Counted from the stretch's first letter, positions 6,628 to 14,331 are shown. The stretch is DNA of 16,691 bases from Spirochaetia bacterium (GCA_026002305.1 BOBI01000034.1:1-16691), one strand, 5' to 3'. Made by a program: numbers and translations. Notes: generated from the letters alone by a model not told the origin.

Positions 6628-7911
6628 GTGGTTTTAAAGTGGTTTGTTCTAGGCCTGGTTGTTGTCATGTATGCGGTGGTGATAATTTTTCCGCAAAAAA
6701 AAGCATACGCATCATTGACGGCGGCGGTATTAGCCATTGCGCTGGGCGCGGTTACGCCGTGGGTTGCCGTAAGCGAGCTTGTAAACTGGAGCGTTCTGAT
6801 GATCTACGTGGGCAGTTTGGCCATTGCCGAGTTGTTCATTTATTCAAAAGTGCCCGCGCGCATAGCTGATAATATTGTGAATGTTTCGCCTAATGTCGGC
6901 ATCTCTATGGTTGTTATACTGGTTATTACAGGCGTTATTTCCGCGTTTGTCGAAAATGTGGCAACTGTACTCGTTATGGCGCCGATAGCGCTCTCGCTTT
7001 GCAAAAAAATAGACATCAAGCCCACCTACTTTATGACAGGTTTGGCGGTTATGGCAAACCTGCAGGGCACGGCGACACTTGTCGGCGACCCGCCTTCCAT
7101 GATATTCGCAAGTTACGCAAATATCGGATTTAACGATTTTATTTTTTACCATGGAAAACCATCCATATTCTTTGTTATACAGGTTGGAATGTTGGCCGGT
7201 GCAATCTATTTTTATTTTGTTTTCGCTAAAGACGGCAAAGGCAAAATCACTGTGGAAAAAGAGCCGGTAATTTCTATCTTGCCTACAATTCTTTTGATAC
7301 TGATGATACTAGGCCTTGCCGCCTGTTCATTCATTCTTAACTCCGGCGTTACCATTACCGCGGGGCTTTTGGTGCTGGGATTGGGTATCGCCGGTATTTT
7401 GTGGTATGCGTTTGTGCGCAAGGAAAGTGGTAAAAAAGTGTTCGCCCTTGTCAAAGGCCTTGACTGGGAAACCATTTTATTTTTAATAGGCATATTTATC
7501 GTTATCGGCGCCCTCGCCGAAACCGGCTTGTTGAACGATTTTGCGACAGTACTAGGCCATTTTATTGGTGGTAATGTCTTGTTGGGTTTTGTCGTTATCC
7601 TTACCGTTTCTGTTATAATTTCGGGCTTTGTTGATAATGTGCCATACATAATCGCCATGCTGCCGGTAACCGACGCGTTGGCTACGCAGCTTGGGATAAA
7701 CCCTGAACTTTATATGTTTGCCCTGCTAGTAGGCTCCTGTTTGGGCGGCAACCTTACGCCTTTTGGCGCTTCCGCGAACATCGTCGCCGTGGGCATACTT
7801 AAAAAAGAAGGCTCGCCGTTAAGTTTTTCCGGCTGGCTAAAAATCGGAGCGCCATTCACCGCCATAACCACTATAGCATCGGCTATTTTCCTCTGGTTTG
7901 TCTGGCACTAA
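6628..7911 (+). CDS. ArsB/NhaD/SLC13-like permease (ion transporter superfamily)
   Basis: This is a 427-residue inner-membrane protein with about ten to eleven hydrophobic segments. It has two homologous halves of inverted-repeat type. The first contains SAFVENVATV (105-114) and NLQGTATLVGDPPSMI (144-159). The second contains SGFVDNVPYIIAMLP (332-346) and GGNLTPFGASANIVAVGI (373-390). Paired xNVxT/P and GDPP/GASAN motifs are the hallmark of this superfamily, which includes ArsB, NhaD and the SLC13 carriers. The substrate (an anion, or Na+/H+ exchange) cannot be told from sequence. The start is GTG, chosen because GGAGGT (6614-6619) lies eight bases upstream and the transmembrane region begins at once. 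No arsenic genes are nearby, so an arsenite role is not supported. Confidence 0.82.
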   Translation: MVLKWFVLGLVVVMYAVVIIFPQKKAYASLTAAVLAIALGAVTPWVAVSELVNWSVLMIYVGSLAIAELFIYSKVPARIADNIVNVSPNVGISMVVILVITGVISAFVENVATVLVMAPIALSLCKKIDIKPTYFMTGLAVMANLQGTATLVGDPPSMIFASYANIGFNDFIFYHGKPSIFFVIQVGMLAGAIYFYFVFAKDGKGKITVEKEPVISILPTILLILMILGLAACSFILNSGVTITAGLLVLGLGIAGILWYAFVRKESGKKVFALVKGLDWETILFLIGIFIVIGALAETGLLNDFATVLGHFIGGNVLLGFVVILTVSVIISGFVDNVPYIIAMLPVTDALATQLGINPELYMFALLVGSCLGGNLTPFGASANIVAVGILKKEGSPLSFSGWLKIGAPFTAITTIASAIFLWFVWH

Positions 7912-7912
7912 T

Positions 7913-7942
7913 TTGATAAACTTGAAGCATAAAAACTTAAAT
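7913..7942 (+). promoter_or_regulatory. Candidate promoter for ilvC
   Basis: TTGATA (7913-7918) and TTAAAT (7937-7942) are separated by 18 bases in the 50-base gap before ilvC. The gap is too short for a T-box or leader-peptide attenuator, so no branched-chain amino acid leader control is visible here. Confidence 0.3.
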
Positions 7943-7961
7943 TGATATTTTGGAGGCATAA

Positions 7962-8966
7962 ATGGCTATTATGTATTATGAAAAAGACTGCGACCTTGGC
8001 GCCCTTAAAGGAAAAACCGTTGCGGTAATCGGGTATGGTTCGCAGGGGCACGCCCATGCGCTGAACGCGAAAGAGTCTGGGCTGAATGTGATTGTCGGGC
8101 TTTACGAAGGCTCAAAATCGTGGAAAAAAGCTGAAAGTTCCGGTCTTACTGTAAAAGTTGCGGCGGAAGCGGCAAAAGCGGCGGATTTTATCATTCTGCT
8201 TATCAACGACGAAAAACAGGCAAAATTATATCAGGAATCGATTAAACCTGCCTTAAAAGCAGGTAAAACCCTTGCGTTTGCCCACGGATTCAATATTCAT
8301 TTTGGTCAGATTATACCTCCGGGTGATGTAAATGTTGTGATGATAGCCCCAAAGGGGCCCGGGCATACTGTACGCGAGCAATATAAAAATGGCGCCGGTG
8401 TTCCATGTCTTATCGCCGTGCATCAGGATGCCACAGGTGATGCGAAACGGCTGGCCCTTGCCTACGCGGCGGCAATCGGCGGCGCCCGTGCAGGCGTTTT
8501 GGAAACCACGTTTAAGGAAGAAACCGAAACCGACCTTTTTGGAGAGCAGGCTGTTCTCTGCGGCGGCGTTTCCGCCCTTATGAAGTGCGGTTTTGAGGTG
8601 CTTGTGGAAGCGGGCTATCAACCGGAGAGCGCTTACTTTGAGGTAATGCACGAGATGAAACTTATCATCGACCTTGTAAATCGCGGCGGCTTACAGTTTA
8701 TGCGCTATTCCATTTCCGACACCGCCGAATACGGCGATTATACCGCAGGTCCAAAAGTTATCACCGCAGACACCAAAAATGCCATGCGCGCCATTTTGAA
8801 AGACATTCAAACCGGCAAGTTTGCCCGCGAGTGGATTCTGGAAAATCAGGTAAACCGCCCATACTTTAACCGGATGCGCGTCATCGAGGCAGCCCACCCA
8901 ATCGAGAAAGTCGGCGCCGAGCTGCGTTCCATGATGGGCTGGCTGGAAAAACCTCAAGAGAAATGA
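7962..8966 (+). CDS. ilvC: Ketol-acid reductoisomerase (class I)
   Basis: IlvC catalyses the Mg2+-dependent alkyl shift and NAD(P)H reduction in valine, leucine and isoleucine synthesis. The 334-residue length is typical for class I. Visible are the Rossmann motif GYGSQGHA (24-31), HGF (108-110), PKGPGH (130-135), the metal-binding TDLFGEQ (Asp191, Glu195) and YFEVMHE (Glu227, Glu231), and the [11 protein letters not shown] block. The cofactor loop reads GLYEGSKSW: two serines that usually favour the NADPH 2'-phosphate are kept, and the first loop position is Tyr where many family members have Arg. NADPH preference is therefore likely but not certain. GGAGG (7952-7956) precedes the ATG by five bases. 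No other ilv genes are adjacent, so the rest of the pathway lies elsewhere. Confidence 0.95.
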   Translation: MAIMYYEKDCDLGALKGKTVAVIGYGSQGHAHALNAKESGLNVIVGLYEGSKSWKKAESSGLTVKVAAEAAKAADFIILLINDEKQAKLYQESIKPALKAGKTLAFAHGFNIHFGQIIPPGDVNVVMIAPKGPGHTVREQYKNGAGVPCLIAVHQDATGDAKRLALAYAAAIGGARAGVLETTFKEETETDLFGEQAVLCGGVSALMKCGFEVLVEAGYQPESAYFEVMHEMKLIIDLVNRGGLQFMRYSISDTAEYGDYTAGPKVITADTKNAMRAILKDIQTGKFAREWILENQVNRPYFNRMRVIEAAHPIEKVGAELRSMMGWLEKPQEK

Positions 8967-8990
8967 ACTACCGCGCCGCGAATTAACAGG

Positions 8991-10223
8991 TTAAATATAT
9001 TTTTTAACGGGGCGTTCTTCCATAAAGCCGCTTAAAGAGGCAACAATAAAACTGCCGAGCGCGGTTATAACAACGTCAAGGAAGGCGCCTACCGCGATAA
9101 GGTAAAAGGCAACAGGTTTTAATATCAGGTAGCCGTTTTCAAAACCGCGGCCGTATTGCATACAGAGGACGGCCAGAGCCATGTAAGCGGCATCCGCAGA
9201 ATTGCGCGCAAGCAAGAACGATATTAACAACGCGCGGACGCCTATCGAAATGACGTCAACTAACCCGATATCAAGGCTTGAATACGATTTTAATATGACG
9301 ATGAACGCCACGGAGGCAACCATCGCGCTGCCGCACCGGCCAAATGTTGACCATAAAGAAACTGTTACCGCGCTTGATCTTCTGCGTATACCAAGATTTT
9401 CTTTCAGGTGCATCAGCAATATCGGTATGTTGAAATTCATATCGCCTGAAAAAAACGCCGAAATTGCCGGGGCCAAGATCCCATAAAGTGTCTTCCACGG
9501 TTTCTGGTTGTGTTTTAAAAAATATAAAAACAGAGGAAACACAAGCAGTGTCAGTATCAAACTGAATATCAACAGTAAGCGCATAACGGAAGTGAAGACG
9601 CTGATATTTACGACATTTTTGTATTGCCATGACCAATATGCCGAAAGTACAATGATAAGCACCGCAAAAATCTCGGAGAATAAAGTTGCGATATGAAAAA
9701 ATATTCTTGAAAGCGAATCGATCAACGCAAGCACCGGTTTTGTATAGTTGCGGTCATAGCCAAGTCCAATCGCAATGGCAAAGGCCAAAACACAAAACGG
9801 AAATAGGTACTTGCCATCGCCTGCAAAAACCGTCAGCATATTTGACGGAAATATATCAAGGATATTCTGGGCGCTGTTAAATATTATCTCGCCCGCCTGC
9901 TCGTCAATTAAAATCGGGATTCGATCCGGCGAAAAAATCAATGTTACCGCCATTCCCAACCCAATCACAAAAACCGAACCGGTAATCAGCACCAAAAACG
10001 AGCGGAATAGCAGCTTCCAAAAACACCCATCCTGCCGCAGTTCGTAAATGCCGATTGTCAACGAAAACACCACTATAGGCGCCGCCGTATAACGCCCCGC
10101 TCCCAAAACCAGCTTGTACAAAAAGTCCAACGCCGCGGCTACCGAGGTATTCTCTGAAGGCAGCAATGTTCCCAGTACAAACCCCAAAATCGAGCCTATC
10201 AGCAATTTGACCCAAACTTTCAT
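8991..10223 (-). CDS. Divergent glutamate/dicarboxylate symporter-family (DAACS/SLC1-like) transporter
   Basis: This is a 410-residue integral membrane protein. Its overall layout matches the GltP/DctA/GltPh family: TM1 starts at once with KLLIGSILGFVLG, the scaffold helices follow, a re-entrant HP1-like segment lies at 253-270, TM7 at about 285-310 and TM8 at about 370-398. The functional signatures differ strongly. HP1 reads AISAFFSGDMNFNIPILL instead of a serine-rich SSSA-TLP. TM7 reads TFGRCGSAM in place of NMDGTALY. In TM8 only the first acidic residue (FLD, Asp383) is retained, while the Arg and Asn positions that hold substrate in GltPh are Ile and Gly. The substrate and coupling ion are therefore unknown. 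The ATG has no ribosome-binding site but lies just downstream of a TATAAT. It converges with ilvC, with only 24 bases between the stop codons. Confidence 0.75.
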   Translation of the reverse strand: MKVWVKLLIGSILGFVLGTLLPSENTSVAAALDFLYKLVLGAGRYTAAPIVVFSLTIGIYELRQDGCFWKLLFRSFLVLITGSVFVIGLGMAVTLIFSPDRIPILIDEQAGEIIFNSAQNILDIFPSNMLTVFAGDGKYLFPFCVLAFAIAIGLGYDRNYTKPVLALIDSLSRIFFHIATLFSEIFAVLIIVLSAYWSWQYKNVVNISVFTSVMRLLLIFSLILTLLVFPLFLYFLKHNQKPWKTLYGILAPAISAFFSGDMNFNIPILLMHLKENLGIRRRSSAVTVSLWSTFGRCGSAMVASVAFIVILKSYSSLDIGLVDVISIGVRALLISFLLARNSADAAYMALAVLCMQYGRGFENGYLILKPVAFYLIAVGAFLDVVITALGSFIVASLSGFMEERPVKKYI

Positions 10224-10230
10224 TATTAGA

Positions 10231-10258
10231 ATTATACCTGTTATTTAATATAATGCAA
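10231..10258 (-). promoter_or_regulatory. Candidate promoter for the DAACS-like gene, predicted leaderless
   Basis: On the minus strand, TTGCAT (10258-10253) and a perfect TATAAT (10236-10231) are separated by 16 bases. The ATG begins only seven bases after the -10 element, so the predicted transcription start falls at or beside the start codon. No Shine-Dalgarno sequence is present; the nearest purine run, ACAGG, overlaps the spacer and is too far away. Confidence 0.45.
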
Positions 10259-10296
10259 CAAGCCGCGCCAGATGGGGGTAGTTTTACTTTTAGGAA

Positions 10297-10403
10297 AACC
10301 ACCGGCCTCACAGACACAAAAACCATGAGGAAAAAACAACCGCAATGTCGAAGAAGTCGAAAAAGAATGATAAATTACGATATTTTCCGTGAATTTCGTG
10401 GTT
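10297..10403. repeat. Second inverted pair of AACCAC-N6-CACRGA in the 10224-10519 gap
   Basis: The plus-strand unit AACCAC-CGGCCT-CACAGA (10297-10314) faces the minus-strand unit AACCAC-GAAATT-CACGGA (10403-10386). The six-base spacer varies while both flanks are held, as in the pair at the window start. This 296-base intergenic stretch has no convincing gene. Besides the repeat it holds a perfect 9-bp inverted repeat, TTTTACTTT (10410-10418) with AAAGTAAAA (10493-10501), just before the zinc-ribbon gene. Confidence 0.6.
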
Positions 10404-10457
10404 GATCCCTTTTACTTTGTGCTAAATTCAGAATCGCTGGTGAAGTCCTGCGCCGTG

Positions 10458-10486
10458 TGGACGAAGGGCGGGATTTTTAGTATCAT
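10458..10486 (+). promoter_or_regulatory. Weak candidate promoter for the zinc-ribbon genes
   Basis: TGGACG (10458-10463) and TATCAT (10481-10486) are 17 bases apart, about 34 bases before the GTG start at 10520. Each hexamer departs from consensus, so this is a tentative call. Confidence 0.3.
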
Positions 10487-10519
10487 TAGGGTAAAGTAAA
10501 AAAATATGAGGAAAAAATT

Positions 10520-10783
10520 GTGCCTACTTATGAATATGAATGTAAAAAATGCAATCTCAGGTTTGAAGTTTTTCAGAGCATGAGCGATAAGCTCGTGGAT
10601 AAATGCCCCGAATGTGGTCATGAGGTACGCAGGCTTATAAACGGCGGCGCGGGCGTAATTTATAAGGGAGCGGGCTTTTACAGTACGGAGAAGGCTTCCG
10701 CTGCGGCGGACACCGGTTGCGCCAAATGTCCTCATGCGGAAAGTTCGGGCGGCGCCTGCCCGTCGGCAAAAGCCGCCGGTTAA
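10520..10783 (+). CDS. FmdB-family zinc ribbon protein
   Basis: The 87-residue protein opens with MPTYEYECKKC, the hallmark of FmdB-type regulatory zinc ribbons. The first zinc knuckle uses C8/C11 and the second C29/C32 (KCPECG). The C-terminal tail is Ala/Gly/Ser-rich with extra cysteines (GCAKC and a later AC), as is common in this family. FmdB was named as a putative regulator of formamidase and amidase genes, but the function of most members is unproven. The start is GTG, fixed by TGAGGA (10507-10512) upstream and by the conserved N-terminus. It is followed after 35 bases by a second zinc-ribbon gene. Confidence 0.85.
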   Translation: MPTYEYECKKCNLRFEVFQSMSDKLVDKCPECGHEVRRLINGGAGVIYKGAGFYSTEKASAAADTGCAKCPHAESSGGACPSAKAAG

Positions 10784-10818
10784 ACGCGCCGCCTTAACAA
10801 ACAAACGGACGGACGATT

Positions 10819-11181
10819 CTGCCGGCAGAGAAAAAAAAATCACCGCGCTTTTTTTGTGACGGTTGCGGCAGGGAGGTTGACGCCAGCGACGAGCGCTGTC
10901 CGTCGTGCGGTAAATTTTTTGCTTCGATCCGGTGTCCTAAATGCGGTTTTACCGGGGACCAAGGCGTCTTTTTTTCAGGCTGCCCTGTATGCGGCTATTC
11001 AGCTCCCAAAGACGGGCAAGATTACAAAATAAAAAAAACAGGCTCGGGGCAAACGGAGCGTGGATTTGCGGGAGGTGAAGTGTCTTCCGCAAACGCCCCG
11101 TTGCCGCAGTGGCTTTATATTCTTGTCTGCGCATTGGTAATCCTAACGCTGACGATTCTGCTTTTTCATGTGATGCGGTAA
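10819..11181 (+). CDS. Membrane-anchored double zinc-ribbon protein with a non-standard start
   Basis: The frame is open from after a stop at 10795-10797 to TAA at 11179-11181 and clearly encodes protein. Counted from a CTG at 10819 it has 120 residues. Four CxxC knuckles form two zinc ribbons: C13/C16 with C27/C30, and C39/C42 with C55/C58. Each is followed by Gly, as in rubredoxin-type knuckles. A polar linker (63-96) leads to a single transmembrane segment (WLYILVCALVILTLTILLF, about 98-116) and a short tail. No in-frame ATG, GTG or TTG lies before the zinc ribbons, so initiation would be at CTG (10819) or ATT (10816), after a weak GGACGG (10807-10812). The first usable GTG (in EVSS) would remove both ribbons. 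I infer a membrane protein with cytoplasmic zinc ribbons and unknown role. Its stop lies four bases from the convergent pnp stop. Confidence 0.7.
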   Translation: MPAEKKKSPRFFCDGCGREVDASDERCPSCGKFFASIRCPKCGFTGDQGVFFSGCPVCGYSAPKDGQDYKIKKTGSGQTERGFAGGEVSSANAPLPQWLYILVCALVILTLTILLFHVMR

Positions 11182-11185
11182 ACCG

Positions 11186-13432
11186 TTAATAGCGTCTGGG
11201 TCTGTCGCCGCTGCGTCCATCGCGTCCCCCACGACTGCCGTAGCCGCCACTGCGTCCGCCACGATCGCGGTCGCCCCCTCCCCTGCCGCCGTAGCCGCCT
11301 TCACGACTGCCGTAGCCCTCACCGGGGGGCGGGGCGCCGTCGGGGTCTATGGCGTCGATGTAGGAGAGGTTAAGCCGCCCCATTTTATCAACTTCCATAA
11401 GTTTGACGGGTACTTCCTGCCCTTCTTTAAGGACATCGGTAACCTGCAAAACATGTTCGCGCGAAAGTTTTGATATGTGTACCAGACCTTCTTTGCCGGG
11501 CAGAATCTCGACAAAAGCGCCGAACTCCATTATGCGCATAACCTTACCGTTGTAGATTTTGCCCACTTCGGGGTTAGCAACTATGCCGGTAATCGCGTCC
11601 CTTGTTTCCCCTGCCTCTTTTGTGTTTTTGGCGTAAATGGTAACTGTGCCGTCGTTATCTGTATTGATTTTAACATTGTATTGCTCGGAGAGCGCCTTGA
11701 TGTTTTTGCCGCCGGGGCCGATAAGGGCGCCGATTTTATCGGTATCAATCTTCATTGTAAGAATTTTAGGCGCGTCCTCGCTGATTGTTTCACTGGGTTT
11801 TGAAAGCGTGGCGTTCATTATGCTCAATATGTGAAGCCTTCCGCGTTTTGCCTGCTCCAGCGCCTTTGTCATAATTTCGAGGCTTACACCGGCAATTTTT
11901 ATATCCATCTGAAAGCCGGTAATCCCGTCGGCGGTGCCGCAGACCTTAAAGTCCATGTCGCCAAGGTGATCCTCGTCGCCTAAAATATCGGAAAGCACGG
12001 CATAACGTGTATCCGGTTTGTTGCTTTCGGTGATAAGCCCCATCGCAATACCCGCGACAGGCTTTTTCATCGGGACACCGGCGTACAGCATCGATAAGGT
12101 GCCGCCGCAAACTGACGCCATTGACGATGAACCGTTGGATTCCATAATTTCCGAGACAACGCGGATCGTGTAAGGAAAGTCCTGCTTGGAAGGCACCATC
12201 GCCTCCAGAGCGCGGTGCGCTAAATTGCCATGCCCTATTTCGCGTCTGCCTGTGCCAAGCCGCCCTACCTCGCCCACCGAATACGGGGGAAAGTTATAGT
12301 GCAGCATAAAATGCTCGCGTTTATCACCTTCAATGTCGTCAAGTACCTGCTCGTCGAGAACGGTGCCAAGTGTTGTAACGGCAAGCGCCTGGGTTTCGCC
12401 GCGCGTAAACAATGCCGACCCGTGAACGCGGGGCAGCACGCCAACTTCGCAGGTAATAGGGCGAATATCCTCGGTACCGCGCCCGTCAACACGTTTACCT
12501 TTATCTAAAATAGAATTGCGGAGGATTGTGTACTGCATATCCTCGAAAAGCGCGTCGAAAAGTTTTTTCTGATCTGCATCGGCAAGCTGTTCGGCATATT
12601 TGTCGGCAATGTCGGCCTTTACCTTATGCACCGCGTCGTGCCGTCCAAACTTGCCTTCTGTAAAACAGGCAACTTCCAAAAGCGGGTACGCTTCATCCCG
12701 AATTGCTTGGGCGTTTTCCAGAATGATTTTGCTTTCCGTAAGCGGAAGTTTTTCTTTTCCTGCAAGGGAACGGAGTTCATCCTGTAATTCGCAAAGCTCT
12801 ACAACGACTTTTTTGCCGATTTCAAGCGCCTGCAACATCGTTTGTTCGTCCACTTCTTTAGCGCCGCCTTCTACCATTGTAATGCCGTCCTTTGTACCGG
12901 CTACAACAATTTCCAGTGTGGATTTTTCAATCTGCTCGTAGGTGGGGTTTACTATCATTTCGCCCTCAACCTGACAAACACGCACACCGGCGGCCGGCCC
13001 GTTAAATGGCACATTGGAAATATGCACGGCGGCGCTTGCGGCGACTATCGCCAGAATATCCGGCGGGTTTACCTGATCGGTGGAGACCGTGGTAGGAACA
13101 ACCTGAATTTCGCGGCCAAAGCTCTTTTCAAAAAGGGGCCGCATCGGGCGGTCGATAAGACGGGAAACAAGAATTTCCTTGTCCTTGGGCCGCGCCTCAC
13201 GTTTTAAAAATCCGCCGGGGATCTTCCCTGCGGCATAGTATTTTTCGTTGTAATCAACGGTGAGCGGAACATAGTCCAGCCCTTCAACCGACTCATCCGA
13301 GGTACAAACCGTGGCAATTACCACAGAGCCTTCGCATTGAGCGAATACAGCGCCGGCGGCCTGTTTCGCAATCCGGCCGGTTTCGAGTATTATCGCTTTT
13401 CCGGCAATTTCTTTTGTGATTCTATGCATCAT
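11186..13432 (-). CDS. pnp: Polyribonucleotide nucleotidyltransferase (PNPase)
   Basis: PNPase degrades RNA 3' to 5' by phosphorolysis, as a trimer and often with RNase E or a helicase. All domains are present in 748 residues: first RNase PH domain (about 1-220), helical linker, second RNase PH domain (about 310-545), KH domain (about 555-615, GPGG at 572-575) and S1 domain (about 622-692). Catalytic Asp486 and Asp492 lie in SDILGDEDHLGDMDF. The first-domain RNA-binding loop reads FLKR (75-78), compared with FFRR in E. coli. The C-terminus (701-748) is a Gly/Arg/Ser/Tyr-rich RGG-like tail. The ATG overlaps the rpsO stop in TAATG, with a second ATG one codon later. There is no strong ribosome-binding site, so coupling to rpsO is likely. 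Confidence 0.97.
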   Translation of the reverse strand: MMHRITKEIAGKAIILETGRIAKQAAGAVFAQCEGSVVIATVCTSDESVEGLDYVPLTVDYNEKYYAAGKIPGGFLKREARPKDKEILVSRLIDRPMRPLFEKSFGREIQVVPTTVSTDQVNPPDILAIVAASAAVHISNVPFNGPAAGVRVCQVEGEMIVNPTYEQIEKSTLEIVVAGTKDGITMVEGGAKEVDEQTMLQALEIGKKVVVELCELQDELRSLAGKEKLPLTESKIILENAQAIRDEAYPLLEVACFTEGKFGRHDAVHKVKADIADKYAEQLADADQKKLFDALFEDMQYTILRNSILDKGKRVDGRGTEDIRPITCEVGVLPRVHGSALFTRGETQALAVTTLGTVLDEQVLDDIEGDKREHFMLHYNFPPYSVGEVGRLGTGRREIGHGNLAHRALEAMVPSKQDFPYTIRVVSEIMESNGSSSMASVCGGTLSMLYAGVPMKKPVAGIAMGLITESNKPDTRYAVLSDILGDEDHLGDMDFKVCGTADGITGFQMDIKIAGVSLEIMTKALEQAKRGRLHILSIMNATLSKPSETISEDAPKILTMKIDTDKIGALIGPGGKNIKALSEQYNVKINTDNDGTVTIYAKNTKEAGETRDAITGIVANPEVGKIYNGKVMRIMEFGAFVEILPGKEGLVHISKLSREHVLQVTDVLKEGQEVPVKLMEVDKMGRLNLSYIDAIDPDGAPPPGEGYGSREGGYGGRGGGDRDRGGRSGGYGSRGGRDGRSGDRPRRY

Positions 13433-13701
13433 TATTTTCTTAAACCCAACTCTTTAATAAGTCCGCGGTACGATTCGAGATTGGTCCGCTGAATGTATTT
13501 TAAAAGACGGCGGCGTTTTCCGACGAGAATTAAAAGGCCGCGTTTCGCAGACATATCCTTTTTAAACTGTTTGCAATGCTCGGTAAGTTGAACTATTCGC
13601 TCGGTAAGCACCGCAACCTGAACATTCGTCGTGCCGGTATCTTTTTCGTTCTTACCGAATTTACCCACGAGTGATGTTACTTCTTCCCTTTTTAAAGCCA
13701 T
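13432..13701 (-). CDS. rpsO: Ribosomal protein S15
   Basis: The 89-residue length and sequence are those of bacterial uS15, which binds the central domain of 16S rRNA early in 30S assembly. The conserved GTTNVQVAVLTERI, the LTEHCKQFKKD segment with the following SAKRGLLILVGKRRRLLKYI, and the final Y-LIKELGLRK are all present. AGGAG precedes the ATG by seven bases and overlaps the ribF stop codon (TAGGAG). In many bacteria S15 represses its own mRNA through a leader fold, but only nine bases separate it from ribF here, so any such structure would have to lie in the ribF end or the early rpsO coding region. The neighbours ribF and pnp match the common ribF-rpsO-pnp order. Confidence 0.98.
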   Translation of the reverse strand: MALKREEVTSLVGKFGKNEKDTGTTNVQVAVLTERIVQLTEHCKQFKKDMSAKRGLLILVGKRRRLLKYIQRTNLESYRGLIKELGLRK

Positions 13702-13710
13702 GTTTTACTC

Positions 13711-14274
13711 CTATATTACGCGCCCCAAAAGTGAGGCGGCTGCTTCCTTGTTTTTTTTGGCTATAGCTGCACGAATCCTACTGGAACTGACAGGAAGACC
13801 ATCCTCCATAACCGGCGGCACGATTTCCGTTATAATACCGGTTTCGGCCTCATCATTCATAAGCTTTACATCCGCAGCGGAGGCTTCATTACGAAAACCG
13901 CAGTGAAAGTCTTGCCCAATTACCAAATAACGCATAAGGCCGTTATTTTGCAAAGTTTTTATAAAGTCCCTAGCGCTCATTTTACTGAAATTTAGCGAAA
14001 AGTCAATGAGCACCGCCGCTTTGATACCGGCAGCCTCAAAAAGAGCGAGCCTTTCCTTAAGCGGAATTATGTCCCCGGGATAGTCGGAGCCTTGAAAAAA
14101 CTGCCGGGGGCTTTTCCTGAACGTTATCACAACCGGAAACAGACCGCTTGCCGCCGTTTTTCGCAGCAATTCGGAATGTCCGCGGTGCACCCCGTCAAAA
14201 ACCCCAACGGTAATGGCCGTAGGTTCAAAAAAAGTTTTATTGGTAAAAAAATCGTCCCAGTTAATTATTTGCAT
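13711..14274 (-). CDS. ribF: FAD synthetase domain of RibF only (riboflavin kinase domain absent)
   Basis: The usual RibF is bifunctional: an N-terminal adenylyltransferase makes FAD from FMN and a C-terminal kinase makes FMN from riboflavin. This 187-residue protein contains the adenylyltransferase module only. Visible are TVGVFDGVHRGH (22-33, with the nucleotidyl-transfer HxGH), GQDFHCGFRNEA (compare GxDFRFG) and VSSSRIR (compare ISSTRIR). The sequence stops at LLGRVI, where the kinase domain normally begins, and rpsO starts nine bases later, so no broken remnant follows. There is no evident ribosome-binding site, and an in-frame TAG nine bases upstream prevents longer starts. It may be a monofunctional FAD synthetase, with kinase activity supplied by another gene. 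It heads the ribF-rpsO-pnp block, 57 bases after hycB. Confidence 0.85.
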   Translation of the reverse strand: MQIINWDDFFTNKTFFEPTAITVGVFDGVHRGHSELLRKTAASGLFPVVITFRKSPRQFFQGSDYPGDIIPLKERLALFEAAGIKAAVLIDFSLNFSKMSARDFIKTLQNNGLMRYLVIGQDFHCGFRNEASAADVKLMNDEAETGIITEIVPPVMEDGLPVSSSRIRAAIAKKNKEAAASLLGRVI

Positions 14275-14331
14275 CAGAATTTTCTAATGTAATTTTAATT
14301 AACCGGGACAAAATTTTCTATGCGTCTGTAA

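Noticed and set aside
6628..7911. Naming the permease an arsenite pump (arsB)
   Set aside because: The superfamily motifs are shared by sodium, anion and arsenite carriers, and no arsR, arsC or arsA gene is nearby.
8967..9008. Possible bidirectional terminator between ilvC and the DAACS-like gene (GTTAAA/TTTAAC)
   Set aside because: The stem is six AT-rich pairs and part of it is inside the transporter coding end. It is too weak to call.
10819..11181. Possible frameshift fusion of the FmdB-like gene with the second zinc-ribbon frame
   Set aside because: The second frame has its own stop at 10795-10797, downstream of the FmdB stop at 10781-10783, so a single shift cannot join them.
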